A stretch of 64,000 bases of DNA from NCBI GenBank assembly GCA_035652535.1, contig DASRDP010000036.1:29009-93008 (forward strand), read 5' to 3'. This stretch comes from Chloroflexota bacterium. Lineage in GTDB: Bacteria > Chloroflexota > UBA6077 > SHYK01. A program made the position numbers and the translations under genes. The notes beneath the pieces are model-generated. The model saw only the letters and a program-made list of their open reading frames with translations. It was not told where the DNA came from and did no database searches. How positions within the stretch are numbered: position 1 is the first letter of the stretch; each line of letters opens with the position of its first letter. This document shows, piece by piece, positions 44,900 through 53,939 of the stretch.

Positions 44900-45805
44900 A
44901 TGATCCAGAACATCTTTCACCGCCACCGCGAGCTTCCGGACGACCTTTGGGTTCGGTGCGGCGGCTGCCACGAGCTGATCTATCGCGGAGAGTTCGAGAA
45001 CAATCTCCAGACCTGCGCCAAATGCGGCCACCACGCGCGCCTATCGGCAACCGAGCGCATCGGGATGCTGGCCGACGCGGAGAGCTGGACGGAAGAGGAC
45101 GCCGGCGTCCTCCCGGCGGACCCGCTGGAGTTCGTCAGTCTCGACCAGCCGTACGCGGGCAAATTAGCCGAAACGCAAGCGAAGACCAACCTCGAAGAGG
45201 CAGTGCTGACGGGTACCGCGCGCATCGAGGGCAACCCAGTTCGGCTTGCTGTGTGCGATTTCGCATTCCTGGGTGCGAGCATGGGCTCGGTCATGGGCGA
45301 GAAAATCGCGCGCGCTGCCGAGCGCTCGCTGGCGGACCACCGGCCGCTCGTTTTGGTCACATCCTCCGGTGGGGCACGGATGCACGAGGGCATCTACTCG
45401 CTCATGCAGATGGCCAAGACCGCGGGAGCCCTGAGGCGCCTCGGCGATGCGCGCGTTCCTTGCTTTACTGTTTTGACGGACCCGACGACCGGCGGCGTGA
45501 CGGCCAGCTTTGCCAGCCTGGGCGACGTGATCCTCGCGGAGCCGGGCGCTCTGATCGGATTCGCAGGGCCCCGCGTGATCGAGCAGACGACGAAGCAGAA
45601 GCTGCCCCCGGGAGCCCAGCGTCCGGACTTTCTCATGAAGCACGGGATGATCGACGCCATCGTGCATCGGCGGGAGCTCCGCGGAACGCTCGCCAAGCTC
45701 CTGCGCCTCTACCGATCGGTCTCGTGTGTACCCGACGAGGCAGCCGCGAAGCAGCCACGCGTGCCCCGGGGAAGCCGCGCCAAACGCGGAGCCGCCGCAC
45801 CGTGA
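44900..45805 (+). CDS. accD: Acetyl-CoA carboxylase carboxyltransferase subunit beta
   Basis: A 301-residue carboxyltransferase subunit for malonyl-CoA synthesis. The N-terminal zinc ribbon uses C20, C23, C39 and C42 (CGGC, CAKC). The crotonase-fold body holds LVLVTSSGGARMHEGIYSLMQM and the GVTASFASLGDVILAEPGAL oxyanion region. It overlaps accA by four bases (GTGA). The C-terminal 20 residues are a basic tail. Confidence 0.96.
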   Translation: MIQNIFHRHRELPDDLWVRCGGCHELIYRGEFENNLQTCAKCGHHARLSATERIGMLADAESWTEEDAGVLPADPLEFVSLDQPYAGKLAETQAKTNLEEAVLTGTARIEGNPVRLAVCDFAFLGASMGSVMGEKIARAAERSLADHRPLVLVTSSGGARMHEGIYSLMQMAKTAGALRRLGDARVPCFTVLTDPTTGGVTASFASLGDVILAEPGALIGFAGPRVIEQTTKQKLPPGAQRPDFLMKHGMIDAIVHRRELRGTLAKLLRLYRSVSCVPDEAAAKQPRVPRGSRAKRGAAAP

Positions 45806-46635
45806 GCGCAGACGACGCATGGGCGGTCGTCACGCGCGCCCGCGATGCGAACCGTCCCTTCATGCTCGACTACGTGGCGATCGTCTTCTCCGAGTTTTTC
45901 GAGCTGCACGGCGACCACCAGTTCGGCGACGACGCGGCCGTCGTCGGAGGGGTCGCGTCTTTCGACGGGCGGACGGTGGCGGTACTCGGCCACCAGAAGG
46001 GTCGGACCACGCAGGAGCGCCTGAACCGACGCTTCGGAATGGCGCGGCCGGAGGGATATCGCAAGGCGCTGCGCCTCATGCGCCACGCAGAGAAATTCGG
46101 CTTTCCGCTGATCTCATTCATCGATACGCCGGGCGCGGATCCCAGTATCGAGGCTGAGGAGCGCGGCCAAGCCTGGGCCATCGCCCAAAACCTGGCGGAG
46201 ATGATCGCTCTCCGCGTTCCGACCGTGGCGCTGGTGATCGGAGAAGGGGGGAGCGGCGGCGCGCTGGCGATCGGCGTCGCCGATCGGCTGCTCATGCTGG
46301 AGAACGCCACCTATTCAGTCGTGTCGCCCGAGGGGTGCGCGTCGATCCTTTGGAATGACGCCGCCCTGGCCCCCCAGGCCGCTGCGGCGATGAAGCTCAC
46401 GGCGGCGGACGTGGCGCGCGCAGGCATCGCCGATGCCATCATTCCCGAGCCCGAAGGCGGCGCTCAGGCCGATTATGCGCAAGCCGGCGCAGCGGTACGC
46501 GACGCCATCGGCGTGGCGCTCGCCGATCTCGACGCTCGATACCGCCGAAACGGCGTCCTGGACATCGACCGGCTCGTCGCGGACCGATACGAAAAGTACC
46601 GCCGCATCGGCGTGGTCGTGGAGCAGCATGGCTGA
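45802..46635 (+). CDS. accA: Acetyl-CoA carboxylase carboxyltransferase subunit alpha
   Basis: A 277-residue alpha subunit, partner of AccD in transferring CO2 from biotin to acetyl-CoA. The family signatures DRNFGEDHQFGDDAAVVGG-like start (ELHGDHQFGDDAAVVG) and FIDTPGADPSIEAEERGQ are clear, with the oxyanion Gly loop EGGSGGALAIG. It begins at the GTG overlapping the accD stop. The N-terminal helical region is shorter than in E. coli. Confidence 0.96.
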   Translation: MSADDAWAVVTRARDANRPFMLDYVAIVFSEFFELHGDHQFGDDAAVVGGVASFDGRTVAVLGHQKGRTTQERLNRRFGMARPEGYRKALRLMRHAEKFGFPLISFIDTPGADPSIEAEERGQAWAIAQNLAEMIALRVPTVALVIGEGGSGGALAIGVADRLLMLENATYSVVSPEGCASILWNDAALAPQAAAAMKLTAADVARAGIADAIIPEPEGGAQADYAQAGAAVRDAIGVALADLDARYRRNGVLDIDRLVADRYEKYRRIGVVVEQHG

Positions 46636-47425
46636 GGCGGCCAAGGCGGTGGAGGCCCACGCGGACCTCCCCGGCGTTCGACTGTGGTATCGCGACACCG
46701 GCGGGTCCGGCGCGCCGGTCATCCTCATGCACGCCAACACAGGCAACAGCGATAGCTGGGGGCCCAACATTCCGGCGCTCGTCGGCGCCGGGTATCGCGC
46801 AATCGCCTTCGATCGACGTGGATGGGGGCGAAGCGTGGCGCAACCGGAGTCAGGTCCCCAGCCCGGCACCATCGCCGATGACCTCCACGGTCTGGTCGAC
46901 CATTTGCGTCTCGTCACCTTCCACCTCGTCGGCATCGCGGGTGGCGGCTACGCTGCCTACGATTACGCCATCGGGCACCCGGAGCGCCTGCGCAGCCTGG
47001 TGGTCGCGGCAAGTGGTGGCGGGATCCCTGAGAGCGACTACGCACGGGAGTACGGCCGCGTTCGTCTGCCCGGTTTTCCGGATTGGCCAGCCCAGTTCCG
47101 CGAGGTGAGCCTCGACTACCTGGCGACGAATCCAACGGGCCTCCAGGCCTGGCTGGAAATCCACGGGCGCTCGCGCCAGCCGGGCGCCCCGGCGCAGCCG
47201 ACCCGCAACAGCATTACCCTGAAGCGACTGGAAACGCTCCGCATCCGCACGCTGCTCATCGCCGCGGACAACGACCTCACGACGCCCCCGTACGTCATGC
47301 GGATGCAGGCGGGGCACCTGCCCGACGCGCGCTTTCTGCTGATCCCGGACGCGGGCCACTCGGTCAACTGGGAGCAGCCGGCGGCGTTCAACGATGCGCT
47401 CCTCGAGTTCCTCGGACGCGGTTGA
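46628..47425 (+). CDS. Alpha/beta hydrolase-fold protein lacking the nucleophile
   Basis: A 265-residue hydrolase-fold protein. The oxyanion motif HANTGN and the GRSVAQP helix are conserved. The nucleophile elbow reads GIAGGG (A104), where an active esterase has Ser, while the acid (AADNDLTTP) and His (DAGHSVNW) positions remain. So hydrolysis by a serine mechanism is not expected; cofactor-free lyase or oxygenase activity or a binding function is possible. It overlaps accA by eight bases, so it is co-translated with fatty-acid synthesis genes. Confidence 0.85.
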   Translation: MAEAAKAVEAHADLPGVRLWYRDTGGSGAPVILMHANTGNSDSWGPNIPALVGAGYRAIAFDRRGWGRSVAQPESGPQPGTIADDLHGLVDHLRLVTFHLVGIAGGGYAAYDYAIGHPERLRSLVVAASGGGIPESDYAREYGRVRLPGFPDWPAQFREVSLDYLATNPTGLQAWLEIHGRSRQPGAPAQPTRNSITLKRLETLRIRTLLIAADNDLTTPPYVMRMQAGHLPDARFLLIPDAGHSVNWEQPAAFNDALLEFLGRG

Positions 47426-47460
47426 ACGCCGCCAGCGCGGGGAGTATCGGCAGCGGGAGC

Positions 47461-48945
47461 ATGAACGGTCGAGCCTACCGGGCGCTCTTTGCGCTGACCC
47501 TCGCGGCCTTCATCTTTGGACGGATCTCCATCGCGGTCGCCGAGGACGCGTCCGTCGCCCCGACGCCGCTCCCGCCGGTTGCGAACGACGATCCATGGTT
47601 CGGCGCGGTCCAGGCGATCTCCAACCCACAAGCGGCCGGGGACGCGGGCGTCAAGTGGACGCGTCTGATCTTCCCGTGGAACGAGATCCAGCCGAACGGG
47701 CCGAACGATTGGGAGCAGGGATACTTCTCTGACGACGACATCGATTCGCTGCGGAGTCGCGGAATCGAAATCGAGGGGATCGCGCTCTACACGCCGACGT
47801 GGGCCGCGCGCGACCCGCAATATGACACGCGCAGCGTTCCCCGGGACCTTTCGCTGCCGCCCGATGACCCCCGGAACCCGTGGGGCTCTTTCATGCGGCG
47901 GCTTGCTTCTCAGTACGCCGGACGGATCGACACGTGGGTCATCTACAACGAGCCCGACGTCTACGCGGAGCCCAACGACTTCCGCACCTTTGCTGGCAGT
48001 CCGGCCGACTACGCGGCGCTCCTCAAGACCGCGTACTTGGCGGCGAAGTCGGTCAATCCCGGCGCCAGAATCGTGATGGCGGGCCTGACCTACTGGTGGG
48101 ACAAGGAAGAGGGCCGGTCACAGTACTTCCAGCGCGTGCTCGACGCGCTCGCTTCGGATCCCAGCGCCGCCGGCAATGCCTGGTACTTCGACGTCGTCGA
48201 CGCGCACTGCTACGGAAACCCCCTCAATAGCTTCGCCGTCCCGATGACGTATCGACGGATCATGCAGGCGCGCGGTATCAGCAAGCCGATCTGGATCGAC
48301 GAGAGCAATGTGCTCATCAAGAACGACCCGCGCGTTCAAAACGGCGAAGGGCCCTTCCGCGCCACGCTCGACGAGCAAGCATCGTATGTGATCGAGAGCG
48401 TGGCCCTCGCCCGGGCAGCGGGCGTGGAGCGCTACGCCATCTATAAGCTCCAGGACGAGGCGCCCGAGAACGGGGACGAATACTGGGGCCTGACTCGCAA
48501 TGACGGGACCGCGCGCCCATCGTACGTGGCATATCAAGTCGCCGCGCGGTATCTGGCCGACGTGACAGCAGCGACCTACGAATGGCAGGGCTCCCACGAC
48601 CCGCCCACGGACGACGAGATCACCCGGCTGCTCGCATCCAACGCCAACCGGGTGCAGTGGCCGTGGCCGGCCGCGGTGAACTGGGTGACGATGCAGCGGG
48701 GCGCACAGCGCATCACCGTGATCTGGAACGCGTCTCCGACCCCGGTTCAGGCGACGATTCGGGCGCACGCTGACTCCGCGCAGCTCGTCGACAAGCGGGG
48801 CAACGTTCGCGCCGTATTCCCAAGAGGCGGAGCCTACTCGCTCGCCCTCGAGCCGTCGCGAAACAACTCGGACCCGCGCGATCCATCGCTGTACCTGGTG
48901 GGCGGAAGCCCATGGATCGTCATCGAGAACCGAGCGACGGAGTGA
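47461..48945 (+). CDS. Secreted glycoside hydrolase (GH-A clan, GH39-like)
   Basis: A 494-residue exported enzyme with a signal peptide (about residues 1-26, ALTLAAFIFGRISIAVAED). The TIM-barrel active site shows the acid/base IYNEPD (E164) and the nucleophile WIDESN (E281), the spacing seen in clan A enzymes. A beta-rich C-terminal domain follows (about 400-494). It may cleave plant or microbial polysaccharide, exact specificity unknown. A GGGAG site precedes the ATG. It lies after the hydrolase gene, 35 bases apart. Confidence 0.82.
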   Translation: MNGRAYRALFALTLAAFIFGRISIAVAEDASVAPTPLPPVANDDPWFGAVQAISNPQAAGDAGVKWTRLIFPWNEIQPNGPNDWEQGYFSDDDIDSLRSRGIEIEGIALYTPTWAARDPQYDTRSVPRDLSLPPDDPRNPWGSFMRRLASQYAGRIDTWVIYNEPDVYAEPNDFRTFAGSPADYAALLKTAYLAAKSVNPGARIVMAGLTYWWDKEEGRSQYFQRVLDALASDPSAAGNAWYFDVVDAHCYGNPLNSFAVPMTYRRIMQARGISKPIWIDESNVLIKNDPRVQNGEGPFRATLDEQASYVIESVALARAAGVERYAIYKLQDEAPENGDEYWGLTRNDGTARPSYVAYQVAARYLADVTAATYEWQGSHDPPTDDEITRLLASNANRVQWPWPAAVNWVTMQRGAQRITVIWNASPTPVQATIRAHADSAQLVDKRGNVRAVFPRGGAYSLALEPSRNNSDPRDPSLYLVGGSPWIVIENRATE

Positions 48946-49002
48946 TCGCGCTGTCTAAGACGGGCGTGTGGGGCTGACGAGCCGAAGATTGGCCCGCCCC
49001 CG

Positions 49003-49713
49003 TTAGTCGCCGCCGACGCCCGCGAGCTGCGCATAGTACGCCCACCGGACGTCGAAGCCCACGCCGCGCTCCTTCAACTGGCGGATCTCCTCCGACGGAA
49101 TGATCCGCGGGCGGCTATTGATCGCCAACACGCGATAGTTCGCCAGCGCCAGGTCCTCGAGGTGGATCGCACCGATGGTGGCCTCTTGGATCGTTTGAGC
49201 GGCGCTCACGATGCCATGTCCCTGAAGCAGACACACCCTGTGGTCGCCCATCGCCGCAACCATCTGCTCCCCCAGCTCGTTATCGGTCACCAGCTTGGCG
49301 CACGGCCACACAGGAACCGGTCGCTCCACCAGGGCCGCCTGAACGTGCAGGATGGGGAGGATCGGCTGGCTGGCGACGCCCATGATCGTCGCCATCGGCT
49401 GGTGGGTGTGCACAACGGCCTGGACGTCGGGGCGCGCCCGATAGATGCAGGTGTGGATGAAACGCTCCGCCGGCGGGCTTTCACTTCCCTCTACCAGATT
49501 CCCATCCAGGTCGATCACGACCATGTCTTCCGGTCGGACGCGGTCCATCGCTCGCACTCGCGTCGAGTGGCGCGGCTTGATCAGCACCCGATCGGTGCCG
49601 GGGATGCGCATGCTGGGATGCCCAAGGTAATCGGTCAGGCCGAGCCGATAGAGGATGCTGCACGCATCGGCCAGCAGCTCGCGCAGAGCGGCATCGCGCT
49701 CATGGGCCGTCAT
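49003..49713 (-). CDS. Class II aldolase/adducin family protein
   Basis: A 236-residue protein. The zinc-binding region is VVHTHQPMATI with the first His pair, and LLQGHGIVSAA the second; the general base Glu is in the EGSESPPAERFIH stretch. Relatives are fuculose-phosphate aldolases, decarboxylases and sugar isomerases. GGAGAAG lies before the ATG. It is transcribed away from the VOC gene at 49876. Confidence 0.9.
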   Translation of the reverse strand: MTAHERDAALRELLADACSILYRLGLTDYLGHPSMRIPGTDRVLIKPRHSTRVRAMDRVRPEDMVVIDLDGNLVEGSESPPAERFIHTCIYRARPDVQAVVHTHQPMATIMGVASQPILPILHVQAALVERPVPVWPCAKLVTDNELGEQMVAAMGDHRVCLLQGHGIVSAAQTIQEATIGAIHLEDLALANYRVLAINSRPRIIPSEEIRQLKERGVGFDVRWAYYAQLAGVGGD

Positions 49714-49875
49714 CGTTCTTCTCCCAGACGCGGCGCAGCGTCAGAGGCCCGCCGCCAACTTCACGGGCTCCAAAAGGCTCTCATCATACCGCCGAGGGCG
49801 CCGACGGCGTAAGATGGGACCGGCGCTTCCGGAGAGCGCCAAAGGCTCCGCGGCGCGGTAAGGAGGCAAGGTGCG

Positions 49876-50313
49876 ATGCCGAAGCTCAGACACATTGCGC
49901 TGGCGACGAAAGATCCCGAAGCGACGGCGGCGTTCTACAAGCGGGTCTTCGACATGAAAGAGGTCGGCCGAACCGACACCGAGCTGGCGAACGGCATCTA
50001 CCTCAGCGACGGGACGATCAACGTCGCGGTGCTGAACTTCAAGACAGATCAGCTCGGCCGCGGGATGGACTACGTGGGGCTCCACCACCTCGGCTTCGTC
50101 GTCGAGGATCTGGAGGAGTACAACGAGCGCCTCATTGAGAGCGGCGCCGAGCTGATGAGCCCCAGACCGACCGCGGGCACGCAGTTCTTCGAGGTCAAGC
50201 ACCGCGGGCCCGACGGCGTGGTGATCGACACGTCGGAGCACCCGTGGCTGGGCGCAGCCGGACTCGACGCCGACGCGTCCGCGGACCGCGCGGTCAAGCA
50301 GGACGCGTCGTGA
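49876..50313 (+). CDS. VOC/glyoxalase-like dioxygenase-fold protein
   Basis: A 145-residue VOC protein with a strong AGGAGG site nine bases upstream. First module KLRHIALATKDPEATAAFYKRVF (H6), second module HHLGFVVEDLEEYNERLIESG (H70-71), and the C-terminal DGVVIDTSEH with the last metal ligand. It may be a ring-cleaving dioxygenase or a lyase. It sits among catabolic enzymes, opposite the class II aldolase. Confidence 0.85.
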   Translation: MPKLRHIALATKDPEATAAFYKRVFDMKEVGRTDTELANGIYLSDGTINVAVLNFKTDQLGRGMDYVGLHHLGFVVEDLEEYNERLIESGAELMSPRPTAGTQFFEVKHRGPDGVVIDTSEHPWLGAAGLDADASADRAVKQDAS

Positions 50314-50362
50314 AGGTGACGGTAACTTCGGGGGTCGCCACGGCGACCGTGCCAAAGAGGAG

Positions 50363-50737
50363 TCAGGTTCGCCGATAGTGCGCCACGAGGGCGCCCGCGT
50401 CCTCCTCGCCCGGGCCGACGAAGGCGAAGCGCATGGCGACGCGATCGAACGTGGTGTGCTCCCGGTCTGGCCGCGCCGGGCTCCGGTGTCCGTCGATGGT
50501 GACCTCGAGGCTGTCCAGGCGGACTCGACGATTCTTCGCCTCGCGCTCGACCAGCAGGACCCCACACGATGCGACGCCGGAGAGAAAGATCTCGGTTGGG
50601 CCCGGCTGGTCGCCGGGCCCATCTTGATACGTCGCATGGTCCACGACGAAGTGGTGGTCGCCGACGTTTGTGATGCAGCGGCCATAGACGTTCGATGAGT
50701 AGGCGCGCACGGTGGAGACCGGATATTGCTGCGCCAC
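50363..50737 (-). CDS. OsmC family protein
   Basis: A 124-residue OsmC-like peroxidase or thiol-reductase domain. LSGVASCGVLLVEREAKNRR holds the conserved Cys of the helix, and VDHATYQDGPGDQPGPTEIF the loop. The second active Cys of Ohr/OsmC is not seen. GTG 50737 was chosen because GGAGGGA lies seven bases upstream; the longer frame would cross the terminator at 50758. It follows the Rieske oxygenase on the same strand. Confidence 0.8.
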   Translation of the reverse strand: MAQQYPVSTVRAYSSNVYGRCITNVGDHHFVVDHATYQDGPGDQPGPTEIFLSGVASCGVLLVEREAKNRRVRLDSLEVTIDGHRSPARPDREHTTFDRVAMRFAFVGPGEEDAGALVAHYRRT

Positions 50738-50750
50738 GCGATTCCCTCCG

Positions 50751-50786
50751 AAAAATGGCGAGGCGGCCGGCATCCGGCCGCCTCGC
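50751..50786 (-). terminator. Rho-independent terminator of the Rieske oxygenase gene
   Basis: A 13-bp perfect stem (GCGAGGCGGCCGG/CCGGCCGCCTCGC) with a three-base loop, followed on the minus strand by ATTTTTC. It lies 22 bases after the oxygenase stop and just before the OsmC ribosome site, so most transcripts end here. Confidence 0.88.
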
Positions 50787-50807
50787 GCACTCTCATTGCG
50801 ACCGGTG

Positions 50808-52031
50808 TTAGACCTTGGCAGCTTCTCGCGCGCCCTCGGCGCCGGGATCGAACCAGTCGTCGGCTTTCGCTACCGTCGGTCCGCCGCGTCCCGCCGGGTC
50901 GTACCAGCCCTCGGCCAGCGACTCGGTCAGGAACGTGTTGATGATCCCGTGGTTCGGATCCCTGACCACCGCTAGGGGGTCCAACCCCCGCTCGACCTTG
51001 TCGATCTCCCGCTTCAGGACTTCGCGCAGCATGGCGACGCCTCGGTCGGAGGTGGCCAACCGCTCGTGCTCCCGATCCGCGATTGCGCCCTGCGTCTCCC
51101 AGGCCATGTGGTCCTGAGCCAGGACCTGGTCCAGCTTGAATCGGGTGAAGGGGTGGAGCTGGTCCACCGGATCCTTGAAGGGAGGCACGATGATGACGTC
51201 CGGGTCATCGTCCGAGTAGCCCTCCTGCTCGATTGGCAAGAAATACACGAAGAAGACGTTCGTGTGCGTATCGTCCATCGGGACTCGCAGCTGCGTCGCA
51301 TTGGCCTGCCGAAGGATGTTGGGGAAGATCAGCGGGTGCTGATCAACGTGACCGTTGGCGTAGGTACGCTTCTTGACGATCCCGTAGTCGGACTCATAGA
51401 AGACGAAGTCCCGCACGTCGTCCGTGAATCCGCGCGTCGTGCTGGGCGGCTTCTTCCCGCGCCCAATGAACTCCTGGTGAAGGATCTGAAGGTGGGCGGG
51501 GTCGACCGAGTTCTCGGTCGGGTTGAGCCAGTTGCAGTCGAGCTGGGGGTACACGGCGAGCTTGCGGATTCCGTCCTTCCGTGCCCACACGTCGTACTGT
51601 GGGATCTCCGGCGCCGGCAGCGGTCCCAGGTACGCCCAGTACATCCCGATGAACTTCTTCACCGGGTACGCCTTCGCCTTTACCGTCAGATAGAACTTGC
51701 TGTCCGCCGGCTCGGCCGGCGTCTCCAGACAGTTGCCTTTCGTGTCGTAGAGCCAGCCATGGTACGCGCAGGCGATCCCCCGCTCCTCGACGCGCCCGTA
51801 GAGCATGGAAGCGCCGCGGTGGACGCAATGGTCCTGCATGAGGCCGACGTTGCCGCTCTTGTCCTTGAAGAGCACGAGGTCCTCACCCAAGATTCGGACG
51901 AACTTCGTCGGGCGGTCGTCCGTCAGCTCCCGGGCGATGGCGACTGGATGCCAGTAGCGTCGGAGCAGCTCGCCCGCCGGCGTGCCGGGGCCCACGCGAG
52001 TGAGTCGTTCATTTTCTTCTTTGGTGAGCAC
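50808..52031 (-). CDS. Rieske [2Fe-2S] ring-hydroxylating oxygenase (second copy)
   Basis: A 407-residue oxygenase. Rieske ligands are C69/H71 (CVHRGAS) and C88/H91 (CAYHGWLYD). The mononuclear iron site is around NSVDPAHLQILHQE. It is paralogous to the enzyme at 7741 (both begin TKEEN/STEEN and LTRxGPGTP). GTG 52031 was chosen because GGAGGAAGG precedes it and the protein then aligns with its paralogue; ATG 52088 would add 19 residues. No electron-transfer partner is adjacent; the substrate is unknown. Confidence 0.9.
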   Translation of the reverse strand: MLTKEENERLTRVGPGTPAGELLRRYWHPVAIARELTDDRPTKFVRILGEDLVLFKDKSGNVGLMQDHCVHRGASMLYGRVEERGIACAYHGWLYDTKGNCLETPAEPADSKFYLTVKAKAYPVKKFIGMYWAYLGPLPAPEIPQYDVWARKDGIRKLAVYPQLDCNWLNPTENSVDPAHLQILHQEFIGRGKKPPSTTRGFTDDVRDFVFYESDYGIVKKRTYANGHVDQHPLIFPNILRQANATQLRVPMDDTHTNVFFVYFLPIEQEGYSDDDPDVIIVPPFKDPVDQLHPFTRFKLDQVLAQDHMAWETQGAIADREHERLATSDRGVAMLREVLKREIDKVERGLDPLAVVRDPNHGIINTFLTESLAEGWYDPAGRGGPTVAKADDWFDPGAEGAREAAKV

Positions 52032-52116
52032 GAATCCTTCCTCCAACCCGGTCTCTGGCCGCCGTTGTGCCACATTATGCAATTCCATCGCGGCGACGCG
52101 TCAACAGCGACCGGCT

Positions 52117-52482
52117 TCAGGCTTGGGCCAGGATCTGTTCGATCTGTTGGAGGAGGGCAGGGATGGAGAATGGCTTTTCCATGTATCCACTGGCGCCGAT
52201 GTCGTCGGCGATCTGCCGCCCCCGGGTGTCGGCCGTGAGCACGATGACCTTCGGCCTGGCCTCCAGCTTGAGCCGCTCCAGCTCGGCGAAGAAGGCCGCG
52301 CCGTCCATCTGAGGAAAGCTCACGTCCAGCAGGATCACCTCGGGCGTGTTCTTCTCAACTTGGTCAAGGGCGGCCTGGCCCGTTCCCGCGCCGAACACCA
52401 CGTAGCCTTCCATCTCGAGTACGGTGCACACGACATCTCGCAGGCTGTCATCGTCCTCGACGACCAGAACCTTTCCTGTCAT
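52117..52482 (-). CDS. Stand-alone response regulator receiver (CheY-like)
   Basis: A 121-residue receiver domain only. D10-D12 acidic pocket, phospho-acceptor D53 (VILLDVSFPQMDG), the T of VLTADTR and the lysine of YMEKPFS are all present. It has no output domain, so it works as a phosphate relay or partner-binding switch. The cognate kinase is not obvious; the nearest is far away at 9171. Confidence 0.9.
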   Translation of the reverse strand: MTGKVLVVEDDDSLRDVVCTVLEMEGYVVFGAGTGQAALDQVEKNTPEVILLDVSFPQMDGAAFFAELERLKLEARPKVIVLTADTRGRQIADDIGASGYMEKPFSIPALLQQIEQILAQA

Positions 52483-52512
52483 GTCGCCTGGCCGCGAGCG
52501 CTGGCTCGATAG

Positions 52513-53742
52513 TCAGTCACGAGTCGGGCACTGGTGCGTCAACATGATCTCGCGCCGTTCGCGCGCTGATTGGAGAATCGCGACGCACACTTCGAGGGTC
52601 GCCATTCCCCACCGACCGTCGTGGGAGATCGGCTCCCCGCGCGTGATCGCCGCGTGGAGCTCCCGGAGCTCCGCGTTTCCGGATGCCCCTTCGCCGTGCA
52701 CGGGGAGTTCGTGGTGGCCATCGTCGTCGTAGATTAGCAGCCCGTCCGGTGACTGGCGGATATTGCCGCGCTCGCAGCTCACCACCGTGATCCCAAACCA
52801 GTTCCCGGTCGCGATGCGTCGGCCCGATCGGGCACCTTCCGCCTGATCCGTGCCGCTCCGCGTCCGCTCGCGGAGGTCCTCCTTCTGTTGGGCCACGTCG
52901 AGGCTCTTGCTCCGCAGCGCGCGACGCACGCGCACGGCCTCCTCTTCCGTATACATCCGATCGCCAATGCCCCAAACCAGATCGGCTGTATTGAAGTAGC
53001 CGTAGCCGTTGTAAGAGATGGTCGCGGGTGTGCCATCCTCGAATTCCAGGTACGCGGAGAAATTTTCCGGTGCGGGCCGCTCCGGCATCCAGGCGCCGAC
53101 CATCGCGCGCACGCTGCGCAGCATCCCGCCGCCGAGGGTCCGAATCGTATCGATAATGTGGGGACCGTGTCGGTAGACGACGCCGCCGCCCCGATTGACG
53201 TCCAGCTCCTCCGGCATGCGGGGCTTCAGGAGCCAGTCGGAGTAGAGCCAGTTCGCGACGGCCGTGAGCCGGCCCAGCTCGCCGGACTTTACGACCTGGC
53301 GCATTGCCTGGATCGAGGGGTTCAAGCTGTACGTATGGCCGCACAGGAGCTTCACATTCCGTTTCTCCGCGGCCTCGACCATCTCCTCGCACTCCGCGAC
53401 CGAGAGCGCCATGGGCTTCTCGCAGACGACGTGCTTGCCATGCTCGACGGCCGTCTTGACGTGCTGGCAGTGGAGATTGTTCGGCGTGGCAACCCAGACC
53501 ACGTCGATCTCGGGGTCTGCGCACAGCGCTTCGACGCTGCTGTATCCCCGCCCCTCATAGCGTTGTTCGAAGGCTTTGACCGCGTCGGGCCGAATGTCGG
53601 CGGCGGCCACCAGCTCGGTTTCGCTCATCCGTTCGATGGTCGGAATGATCATCGCGCTGCCAACGCCCAAACCGGCCACCCCGACCTTCAGTGTGCGCGG
53701 CTGCCCACCGCTCGCGCGACGCTCTTCCGCGATTCTTGCCAC
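52513..53742 (-). CDS. Gfo/Idh/MocA family oxidoreductase
   Basis: A 409-residue NAD(P)-dependent oxidoreductase. The Rossmann motif is KVGVAGLGVGSAMI, the dinucleotide/catalytic Lys in the EKP triad (CEKPMALSVAE) and the C-terminal beta domain with HGPHIIDTIRTLGGG. It probably oxidises a sugar or cyclitol, or reduces a keto acid. GTG 53742 was chosen because it sits right before the Rossmann strand; ATG starts at 53874 and 53919 would add a Gly-rich N-terminus close to the divergent gene. Confidence 0.85.
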   Translation of the reverse strand: MARIAEERRASGGQPRTLKVGVAGLGVGSAMIIPTIERMSETELVAAADIRPDAVKAFEQRYEGRGYSSVEALCADPEIDVVWVATPNNLHCQHVKTAVEHGKHVVCEKPMALSVAECEEMVEAAEKRNVKLLCGHTYSLNPSIQAMRQVVKSGELGRLTAVANWLYSDWLLKPRMPEELDVNRGGGVVYRHGPHIIDTIRTLGGGMLRSVRAMVGAWMPERPAPENFSAYLEFEDGTPATISYNGYGYFNTADLVWGIGDRMYTEEEAVRVRRALRSKSLDVAQQKEDLRERTRSGTDQAEGARSGRRIATGNWFGITVVSCERGNIRQSPDGLLIYDDDGHHELPVHGEGASGNAELRELHAAITRGEPISHDGRWGMATLEVCVAILQSARERREIMLTHQCPTRD

Positions 53743-53939
53743 TTCACCACTCCAATCACCGAAGCATTCCCGCCGATCCCGGTCCGTAGGGCCGAGGTCC
53801 GTTATGTTACCCGGCGCGGTCGTAGCGTGCCAGGTTGCCTGTGCAAAGTCAAACTGGCCGCCGCCACCGCGCATGATCGGACGCTCACGGTAGTCCCACG
53901 CTTGACGGTCGAGTATCATCGCCGACGGTTGCCCATGCG

